Shown: piece by piece, positions 51,739-57,311 of the stretch | Numbering within the stretch: the stretch's first letter is position 1 | How the letters are laid out: each line of letters begins with the position of its first letter | Source of the DNA: Clostridia bacterium | Lineage (GTDB): Bacteria > Bacillota > Clostridia > Oscillospirales > CAG-272 | Direction of reading: 5' to 3' | Length of the DNA: 57,311 nucleotides | NCBI GenBank assembly: GCA_017461765.1 | Contig: JAFTXO010000011.1 | Span: forward strand, 1-57,311 | Program-made: the position numbers and the translations under genes | Notes under the pieces: model-generated | What the model was told of the DNA's origin: nothing | The model's database searches: none | Seen by the model: the letters and a program-made list of their open reading frames with translations, nothing else

Positions 51739-53460
51739 ATGTTAAATATTAAAAATAAATCAAAATCGATTATTGTCGCGCTGGCGCTTTTGGCGGCAAT
51801 ATTGATAGCACCTCTTTCAGTACTTCGTGTATCTGCGGCAGAGGCATCAAGCGCAAGCTTTGATATCGACAAATCATATTACAGTGACGATTATGAGCAT
51901 CTTGCAGATAAGGATGTTGTATTTCAGAACATAACCTACGAGGAAGCGGTTTATCTTTTCCAACAGAAGGGCAACTATCTTATTTTCCTCGGCGGACCGT
52001 GGTGCGGAAACACGAATGCGGTAATCGATTATATTAACGATGCCGCAAAGGCTGCGGGTGTAACGACCGTTTATAATCTTGACCTTGTTCTTGACGGAAA
52101 CGCCGGATATAACAATCTCGGTAAAGAGATAGCTCCCAATAAGAACGCTCATATACGTGAAAGCAATTCAAGCTCTCTTGACGGAGCAGATTATAACTAT
52201 CTCTACGCAGAGCTCGTAACACGCTATCTTACAAACCTCAACGATTGGGTGGAATATACTAAGGATAGCAGTAGCGCATTGATCTATACAGATGCTGATA
52301 TCGCCGTTCCGAAGGTTCAAGTTCCGTTCCTTTTCATCTATAACAAGGACAATACCGTAAACTATAAGGGCGAAAGCGTAGAAGGCAAGACATATCCTAT
52401 CGTTTACGGTTACGAAAAAATGCTTAATCGTGACGAAGAGGGCTTATATACAACAAGCCGCGTATATAACACCGAAACCGAAAAATATGATAGAGTAACG
52501 ACAAGAGTAGACGATGCTACTTACATTCAGGAATTAAATGACGCAATTTTCAGCCACATAGGAACAGGTGAGGGCAAGCTTACACTTTCGTCCTTTACCT
52601 CTGCCGATTACATAAGACTTGCTTATAATGAAAGAGCAGGCAAGAAGATATTTGAAGACGGTCAACAGATCAATATAGAAACGATCACATATAAACAGCT
52701 TGATTGGTTGCTTCAGCAGGACGGCACGTATCTCATACTCTTCGGCGGTGCTTGGTGCGGAAATACACAGGCTGTAATCGATATCATAAACGATTATGCC
52801 GTTGCAAATAATGTTACAGTATATAACTTCGATACAAAGCTTGACGGAGGTTATGCAAAATACAAATGGGGCTATTCTCAGGAAGTACACATAAGAGACA
52901 ATAATAATCCGTTTTCATACTTGTATGTAAGCCTTGTAAATACTTATTTGCCTTATATCAAGACTGAATATGATATTACAAAAGAGGGTCAATATATCTT
53001 CTATAAGGATCAAAACGATGCTGAGGTAAAGGCAAACAAGCTTCAAGTTCCGTATTTCTTTACTTACGATAAGTCTAATGTTGATAAAGACGGACACAAT
53101 GCACCTATTGTAAGCTATGTTGAAAAAATGTATACTTTAAAATCCGAGCGTGACGATTATATAGGTCTTGAAGCAAACTATATCGATTACACGACAGCCG
53201 CATTTGATGTCGTATCAGCCTATGGAAGCAAGGTAGGCGCGACGGTTAAGAACATTGAGCAGCCGAATGATCTTATCAAGGCTCAGGATGACGGTCAGAA
53301 TGAAGGTCAGAATAATGAAAATAACAGCAGTAATACAGGAAAGATCGTAGCTGCGGTTATAGGAGTTATAGTCGTTATTGCCATTGTGGCAGCTGTTATA
53401 GTAATTGGAAAGAAAAAGTCCTCTGACAACGGAGATAAATCTGATAATCAAAATCTATAA
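51739..53460 (+). CDS. Surface protein with two thioredoxin-like WCGN repeats
   Basis: A 573-aa secreted, membrane-anchored protein. Signal peptide 1-33 (ending VSAAEA), then two similar domains of about 230 residues: GGPWCGNTNAVIDYIND near 92 and GGAWCGNTQAVIDIIND near 335. Each starts with a YLIFLGG or YLILFGG strand like thioredoxin, but the CxxC is reduced to a single Cys followed by GN. A linker rich in Asn/Glu/Gln and one membrane helix (about 533-556) with a Lys-rich cytoplasmic end follow. Joined to the cystine carrier gene, it may bind or reduce cystine outside the cell (inference). Confidence 0.78.
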   Translation: MLNIKNKSKSIIVALALLAAILIAPLSVLRVSAAEASSASFDIDKSYYSDDYEHLADKDVVFQNITYEEAVYLFQQKGNYLIFLGGPWCGNTNAVIDYINDAAKAAGVTTVYNLDLVLDGNAGYNNLGKEIAPNKNAHIRESNSSSLDGADYNYLYAELVTRYLTNLNDWVEYTKDSSSALIYTDADIAVPKVQVPFLFIYNKDNTVNYKGESVEGKTYPIVYGYEKMLNRDEEGLYTTSRVYNTETEKYDRVTTRVDDATYIQELNDAIFSHIGTGEGKLTLSSFTSADYIRLAYNERAGKKIFEDGQQINIETITYKQLDWLLQQDGTYLILFGGAWCGNTQAVIDIINDYAVANNVTVYNFDTKLDGGYAKYKWGYSQEVHIRDNNNPFSYLYVSLVNTYLPYIKTEYDITKEGQYIFYKDQNDAEVKANKLQVPYFFTYDKSNVDKDGHNAPIVSYVEKMYTLKSERDDYIGLEANYIDYTTAAFDVVSAYGSKVGATVKNIEQPNDLIKAQDDGQNEGQNNENNSSNTGKIVAAVIGVIVVIAIVAAVIVIGKKKSSDNGDKSDNQNL

Positions 53461-53483
53461 TGATTAGAAAATTATAGATATCA

Positions 53484-53526
53484 ATATACTTTCTCTTTTC
53501 ACAACCGAAGGGAGAAAGTATATTTT
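53484..53526 (+). terminator. Terminator of the cystine transporter operon
   Basis: ATATACTTTCTC / GAGAAAGTATAT perfect stem and short T run. Confidence 0.78.
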
Positions 53527-53564
53527 AATGTATACTAAATATAAAAATATAGGAGGCTTGGAAA

Positions 53565-53810
53565 ATGGAAAAGCACGTTGAATATAAGACAAGCGGCGTG
53601 TGCTCAAAAGCTCTTGAATTCGATCTTATAGACGGATATGTATATAATGTAAGATTTAAAGGCGGTTGCAAAGGAAATACTGCGGGGCTCGGAGCTCTTG
53701 CAGAAGGAGTAAAGGCAGAGGAGCTCGTAAAAAGACTTAAAGGCATCAAATGTCAAGGAAATAATTCCTGCCCCGATCAGCTCGCACGCGCAATCGAGCA
53801 AAATCTATAA
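53565..53810 (+). CDS. TSCPD-domain protein
   Basis: An 81-aa TSCPD-domain protein (the small stand-alone form found in Clostridia, related to the C-terminal domain of some ribonucleotide reductases). KTSGVCSKALEFDLIDG, RFKGGCKGNTAGLGALAEG and CQGNNSCPDQLARAIEQ carry four Cys that likely bind a metal. AGGAGG ribosome site. Specific role unknown. A terminator follows. Confidence 0.88.
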   Translation: MEKHVEYKTSGVCSKALEFDLIDGYVYNVRFKGGCKGNTAGLGALAEGVKAEELVKRLKGIKCQGNNSCPDQLARAIEQNL

Positions 53811-53880
53811 TACATACCTAAAAGCATATTAGCTCGGTAATCATTACAGAGCTTTTATAAATCCCCTTTATACTTTAAAA

Positions 53881-53913
53881 ATGAAAACAGCACTCTGTGA
53901 GTGCTGTTTTCAT
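53881..53913. terminator. Terminator after the TSCPD gene
   Basis: ATGAAAACAGCACTC / GAGTGCTGTTTTCAT perfect 15-bp stem, TGT loop; A and T runs allow use in both directions. Nothing gene-like is seen from here to 54053. Confidence 0.82.
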
Positions 53914-54053
53914 TTGTTGGCGCAGGAAAAGAGATGAAAATCGAACTGTAATAAGTAATATTTTGGTGAAGCAGATTAATTTTTATGGAGAAAACAAAAT
54001 TAAAGGTGCATAGAACGATTTCTTGTCTTTTCCTCGGCTTCTTGTATCTCGCT

Positions 54054-54320
54054 TTAAAATATTTTTTCAAAAACTATTAGCATCAAAAAAATCAAGCAAA
54101 CTAACAGAATAGTTATTCCTGCAGAACATAAAATATTAATTTTGAAATTCAATTTAGTCTTTTTATTTAAAATGCTAAGTGAAATAAAAAATAACAATAT
54201 AACAAAAAGCAAAGATGCAAGTCCAATTATTCCTTCTTTTATTCCACCACCCATACCTTTGCCTACTAACGCATCAAAGCATCCAATTATACAATACAAA
54301 ATATATTTTACGATTTCCAT
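54054..54320 (-). CDS. Small membrane protein, 88 aa, unknown
   Basis: 88 residues with three hydrophobic segments (about 5-20, 27-51 and 62-84) and a Gly-rich stretch (GKGMGGGIKEG). The AGAGGTGA ribosome site sits 6 bases before the ATG, which supports a real gene. AT-rich relative to the operons upstream. No family recognised. Confidence 0.6.
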   Translation of the reverse strand: MEIVKYILYCIIGCFDALVGKGMGGGIKEGIIGLASLLFVILLFFISLSILNKKTKLNFKINILCSAGITILLVCLIFLMLIVFEKIF

Positions 54321-54397
54321 CTATATTCACCTCTAAAATATAAACAAGAAAAATAAGAAGTGTTTTTTCTCTCGTTCCGTTTTTTAAATCCATTTGT

Positions 54398-54426
54398 ATA
54401 GTAACATATTATTTTAAAAAATGCAA
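54398..54426 (-). promoter_or_regulatory. Possible promoter of the 88-aa gene
   Basis: Minus strand TTGCAT (54421-54426), 17-bp spacer, TACTAT (54398-54403). Confidence 0.38.
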
Positions 54427-54790
54427 CAAAATAACACTATTTTAGGATAATTGTCAATCGGGATACATTTCCTGCGGAAATGAGTCACGCCGAGGTCTTT
54501 GTGTGCGAGCACCCAGACACCTTGCGGCGGACTTGCGCACCCCATTTGCATTGATACGCAATACAAAGGTGGGTTCGTACCCTCTTCCTGCACCAACAAA
54601 CAAAAAACCTTAACCGAGGGTTCGGTTAAGGTCTCTCTTGGCGCAGAGGGAGGGATTTCGTTCTTGTATTTTGCGAAACATTAAGTGCTAATCATTTATT
54701 TTTGTTTCGCAAAATCCTTCGGTCACCGCTACGACTCGTTCCCCGAAAGAGTCGCTTAACGCTGCGTTCGAATCCCTCCATTTTGTTTGT
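54427..54790. other. Hairpin-rich tract with tRNA T-arm-like strings, no gene
   Basis: No credible protein gene. A perfect hairpin ACCTTAACCGA / TCGGTTAAGGT is at about 54607-54632. GGAGGGATT (54649-54657) pairs with AATCCCTCC (54771-54779) and encloses a 13-bp stem (54668-54680 with 54703-54715) and a CGACTC/GAGTCG stem (54732-54754). GGGTTCGTACCC at 54571 followed by CACCA, and GTTCGAATCCCTCCA at 54766, look like tRNA T-arms and 3' ends, but no complete cloverleaf could be drawn. Possible remnants of repeated integration at a tRNA 3' end. Confidence 0.4.
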
Positions 54791-54799
54791 GATAAAAAC

Positions 54800-54831
54800 A
54801 AAGGACACCCACTTGGAGTGTCCTTTATTTT
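54800..54831 (+). terminator. Terminator-like hairpin
   Basis: AAAGGACAC / GTGTCCTTT stem followed by ATTTTT. First of three terminator-like hairpins in 150 bp. Confidence 0.65.
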
Positions 54832-54845
54832 TGGCGCGCCAATGG

Positions 54846-54891
54846 GAACCTAAAACGAACACCTTGTTTGAGTTTAGGTTCTTTTGTTTTT
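54846..54891 (+). terminator. Terminator-like hairpin
   Basis: GAACCTAAA (54846-54854) pairs with TTTAGGTTC (54873-54881), then a T-rich tail. Confidence 0.55.
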
Positions 54892-54926
54892 ATTGGAGTT
54901 TGTTGTTCTGCGTATAAGAGTTTTTG

Positions 54927-54950
54927 AACAGGGTTTTTGCCCTGTTTTTT
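54927..54950 (+). terminator. Terminator-like hairpin
   Basis: AACAGGG / CCCTGTT with a 6-base loop and a T run. Confidence 0.65.
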
Positions 54951-55017
54951 CTATTGTTAATCACTTGCTTAGGTGCGTTAAAATTTCATTTTAGAGTGGC
55001 TTTTATGCCGCGAAAGA

Positions 55018-55142
55018 CGATTGACAAGAGTAGGGAGTGTGGTAGGCTATTTCAAGCCGAAAGGCAAACGAAACCCCTCGGGGTTGATGTCTTGGCTCTT
55101 TTATGCCTGACATCCACACTCCCGAGAGGCTCTTGTCAATTG
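55018..55142. ncRNA. Strongly folded element of unknown type beside the recombinase
   Basis: A 13-bp outer stem (55018-55030 with 55130-55142, one wobble) and a 10-bp stem (GGGAGTGTGG 55033-55042 with CCACACTCCC 55114-55123) enclose three more hairpins: GCC-GAAA-GGC (55056-55065), AACCCC-TC-GGGGTT (55072-55085), and ATGTC/GACAT (55087-55113), the last stacked directly on the 10-bp stem. It lies 31 bases past the recombinase stop. It could be a structured RNA, a replication or transfer origin, or a recombination site. Confidence 0.45.
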
Positions 55143-55172
55143 TTCCGTGGAATAAATGCTACTCGTTAATTA

Positions 55173-56666
55173 TTAGATTAGCATTTCTATTATATAATCA
55201 TTTCTTTCTTCTGTATAAAAGCAAAAGCCCTGACTTCCGTCAGGACTTGTTGTATTATTGGGCATATTGTAGTGAATTTCTATTTTATCATCAAACACTA
55301 CTATTTCTTTGATTAAAATACATATCAAGGACTTTAATTCAAGATTTAATGATGTTTCAATAAAGGTGCGTATTTCCTTTTCAGTAAATTCAACTGCACA
55401 TTTACTTCTTTCTATGAGTATTTTCCTTTCTAATTCCTCAATAGTATTTTCAAGCTCATTTAATCTTTTGTTAGTGGTATTTGACATTATACCTCTTTCA
55501 AGTGCTTTTACTAAATTGTTAAGAGCATTTTCAGCTTTTTTCTTTTCATTAGTAAGCATATTAAGTACTACATTATTGCTTGCAAGCTCTTTTTGTGCAT
55601 CAAGTATTCTTTTTACTACTAATTTGATTACCTTTTCTTTGCACATATTTTCTAAAATAGAGTCAACTAAAAGCTTTTCAAGACTTTCTTTTGTTTCTGT
55701 TTTCTTATTGCAACCATTATTCAATTTTCTGCCTTGGCATTTGTAATAGTGCTTCTTTGCACCTGTTTTAGATGTGCCACTTTCAGCATTCATTGATTTG
55801 CCACAGTAACCACATTTTAATTTTCTGCTAAATAGGTATTCAACAGTTACACTATTTTTTCCGTGTTTGTAACAGGTTTGCTTACTTTTAACTCTTTCAA
55901 ATAAATCAGTAGGCACAATTTGAGGGTAAATGTTAGTATAGATTTCCTCTTCGTGCTTGCATATACCGATATATTTTTCATTGCGGAGCATTTTGTAAAC
56001 TGTTGTTCTTGCAAATGGCTTACCTCTGTTCATTATGCCTTTGCTTTCTAATTGCTTCATAATATCTTTGATTTCAATTCCACTTGCACATTGTTCAAAG
56101 ATAAATCTTACAATTTCAGCTTCTTCATCTGCTATGTAGATTTTCTTTTCAATTACCTTGTAGCCATAGAGTAGGCTTCCGCCTTGAAAGTTACCTTTAA
56201 TTCTTGTTTCTCTCATACCTCTTTTAACTTTTTGGCTAAGTTCTGCTGAATAGTATTGATTCATACCTTCAAGCATAGATTCAAGAATAATGCCCTCTGG
56301 TGTTTCTGGAATATGCTCACAGGCTGATATTACTTTTACACCGTTTGCTTTCAAAATATGCTTGTACTTAGTGGATTCATACTTGTTTCTTGAAAATCTA
56401 TCAAGCTTATATACAAGTACATAATCCCATTTTCTGTGTTTGCTATCAGTAATCATTTGTTGGAAAGCAGGTCTATGGTCATTTGTTCCTGTCATAGCTC
56501 TGTCAATGTATGTACCAACGATTATAATTTTTTCTCTTTCTGCATATTCGTTGCACACTCTTAATTGTCCTTCGATTGATTGCTCAGTTTGATTATCACT
56601 TGAATAACGAGCATAAATTACAGCTGTTTTCAACTGATTTGATTGTGATTGATAACTTTTTTCCAT
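55173..56666 (-). CDS. Large serine site-specific recombinase
   Basis: A 497-aa recombinase. N-terminal resolvase domain: AVIYARYSSDNQTEQSIEGQ with the catalytic Ser, YIDRAMTGTNDHRPAFQQM, VYKLDRFSRN. A Recombinase domain follows (GGSLLYGYKVI, INRGKPFARTTVYKMLRNEKYIG-like segment near 245), then a zinc ribbon (KLKCGYCGKSMNAESGTS ... CQGRKLNNGCNKK) and a coiled coil near 390-450. It catalyses insertion and excision at attachment sites. The AAAGGAG ribosome site fixes the start; 37 upstream codons are rejected. It is much more AT-rich than the flanking genes, a sign of transfer. Confidence 0.93.
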   Translation of the reverse strand: MEKSYQSQSNQLKTAVIYARYSSDNQTEQSIEGQLRVCNEYAEREKIIIVGTYIDRAMTGTNDHRPAFQQMITDSKHRKWDYVLVYKLDRFSRNKYESTKYKHILKANGVKVISACEHIPETPEGIILESMLEGMNQYYSAELSQKVKRGMRETRIKGNFQGGSLLYGYKVIEKKIYIADEEAEIVRFIFEQCASGIEIKDIMKQLESKGIMNRGKPFARTTVYKMLRNEKYIGICKHEEEIYTNIYPQIVPTDLFERVKSKQTCYKHGKNSVTVEYLFSRKLKCGYCGKSMNAESGTSKTGAKKHYYKCQGRKLNNGCNKKTETKESLEKLLVDSILENMCKEKVIKLVVKRILDAQKELASNNVVLNMLTNEKKKAENALNNLVKALERGIMSNTTNKRLNELENTIEELERKILIERSKCAVEFTEKEIRTFIETSLNLELKSLICILIKEIVVFDDKIEIHYNMPNNTTSPDGSQGFCFYTEERNDYIIEMLI

Positions 56667-56731
56667 TTTGATTTCTCCTTTAATTAAACTTTTTTTAATT
56701 TGTCTTTCGACAGGAAAAACCAAAAACGGAA

Positions 56732-56809
56732 TTGACAGGGCTGTCAACGGGTCCCAAAAAATATTTTGCTCAAACACCTATTATTTGATAGTCTTATCAA
56801 AATATTTTT
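56732..56809 (-). promoter_or_regulatory. Nested palindromes upstream of the recombinase gene
   Basis: TTGACAG-GG-CTGTCAA (56732-56747). Then arm 56756-56768 (AAAATATTTTG) pairs with 56798-56809, while TTTGATA-GTCT-TATCAAA (56784-56101 region, 56784-56801) uses part of the same arm, so the two folds exclude each other. They may be operators, recombinase sites or an attenuator. Confidence 0.4.
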
Positions 56810-56894
56810 CCCTTGACAGAAATGGCAATTTCGTTTAACCCCCACCGGGCGAAAGACAAATTAACACATAGTCTGTTAAGCATAAGCTTTAACC

Positions 56895-57023
56895 TCATTT
56901 CTTTGAATTTTTTATTAGCTCCGTTATTCTTTCTAACAGAGTTAAATATAGCTGACTTTCATTTTTCAAAAGCTCGGCTATGTTTTCTTGCCCAATAGCA
57001 TCAACTTTAATTTCATTGTTCAA
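56895..57023 (-). CDS. Small ORF upstream of the recombinase, 42 aa
   Basis: TTG start 7 bases after AAAGGAG; encodes NNEIKVDAIGQENIAEL then a helical LLERITELIKNSKK end. Small helical proteins of this type often accompany mobile-element recombinases. Function unknown. ATG-start readings extend into sequence without a ribosome site. Confidence 0.5.
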   Translation of the reverse strand: MNNEIKVDAIGQENIAELLKNESQLYLTLLERITELIKNSKK

Positions 57024-57235
57024 TTTTGCACTCCTTTCTAAAAATTCTACTACTATTTTACAACTAAAAGCTCTTCGATACAATATGACGAAATACTGCT
57101 TTAACTATTGATTTTCCCAACTTTTAAACCATATTCACTTAATCACTTGTATATATACAAGCACACGCCTAACTGTCAATGCCTTTACATAGCTAATACT
57201 TTCCTCAACTGTCGCAATATACAGACACTACAACA

Positions 57236-57264
57236 TTGACATTTATTTTGAAATATTGTAAAGT
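57236..57264 (+). promoter_or_regulatory. Promoter of the gene leaving the window
   Basis: TTGACA (57236-57241), 17-bp spacer, TAAAGT (57259-57264). Confidence 0.5.
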
Positions 57265-57284
57265 TATATATGGGTGATAATTTA

Positions 57285-57311
57285 GTGAAAGATATTAAAG
57301 AAATACGACAA
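57285..57311 (+). CDS. Start of a possible XRE-type regulator, partial
   Basis: A GTG start after GGGTGAT encodes KDIKEIRQ, the typical opening of an XRE helix-turn-helix protein, then the window ends. Divergent from the recombinase, as repressors of mobile elements often are. Only nine codons, so this is tentative. Confidence 0.35.

Noticed and set aside
54571-54595. Complete tRNA gene ending CACCA
   Set aside because: Only a weak T-arm-like string is present; no cloverleaf on either strand.
56667-56777. Longer recombinase N-terminus
   Set aside because: It reads through palindromes and has no homology to resolvases; the ATG at 56666 has AAAGGAG.

Overview
The window looks like chromosome of an anaerobic Clostridia-class Firmicute, probably gut-associated. 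This rests on sigma-A-type promoters with 17-bp spacers, strong AGGAG ribosome sites, AGA-rich arginine codon use, families common in Clostridia (methionine gamma-lyase family, TSCPD small protein, RDAC-like small protein, BspA-type LRR lipoprotein) and several plant or host glycan hydrolases. No rRNA, complete tRNA or CRISPR array is visible. Species cannot be named from the sequence.

Layout. 1-250: palindromic intergenic repeat cut by the window edge. 250-10227: housekeeping and mixed genes (thrH, polysaccharide deacetylase, anion permease, typA, methionine gamma-lyase family, rlmH, LRR lipoprotein, mnmG). 10252-16021: glycan genes (GH28-like, then a promoter-led GH30 / ADP-ribosylglycohydrolase / alpha-galactosidase operon). 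16099-17812: mscL, then two tandem structured RNA genes, each with its own promoter and a UUCG-loop terminator, then a 72-aa Cys-rich protein. 17904-21110 (minus strand): MFS transporter and putative TIM-barrel glycosidase. 21915-24458: PLP synthase pdxST with a divergent, C-terminally broken pdxR.

24600-53460 is almost wholly sulfur metabolism. A tandem-operator promoter drives a short Cys-ending leader peptide, metY and cysK. Then come nifS-nifU-mnmA, a copper module (HMA/TauE-like/cupredoxin protein and CopA), tcdA, and an overlapping Rrf2-LysR regulator pair. After a terminator, a LysR-type dyad and a promoter, a ten-gene operon (37203-47186) encodes a JAMM peptidase, a MoaD-MoeB-rhodanese fusion, a family 2A encapsulin shell with its cysteine desulfurase cargo, an OAH-sulfhydrylase-like PLP enzyme, TusA, thioredoxin, a ThiS-like carrier with a blocked C-terminus, MoeB/ThiF, a second JAMM peptidase, a thioredoxin reductase and a rhodanese-TusA-DsrE fusion. 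The same terminator-dyad-promoter module recurs at 47209-47317 before a transsulfuration pair (MetB-like, MalY-like). A second copy of the leader peptide then precedes a cystine-symporter-like gene and two surface proteins, one with two thioredoxin-like WCGN repeats.

How it may work (inference): cystine is imported and cleaved. A desulfurase housed in a protein shell mobilises the sulfur. Persulfide carriers (TusA, rhodanese) and two ubiquitin-like thiocarboxylate carriers, matured by two JAMM peptidases and charged by two MoeB-type enzymes, pass it to PLP enzymes that make homocysteine or cysteine. LysR and Rrf2 regulators and a conserved leader peptide tie the modules to sulfur status.

54321-57311 holds no cellular genes. 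It has a run of hairpins with tRNA T-arm-like strings, a strongly folded 125-nt element, and an AT-rich serine recombinase unit with a small ORF and the start of a divergent gene. It reads as a mobile element or integration hotspot that runs off the window.
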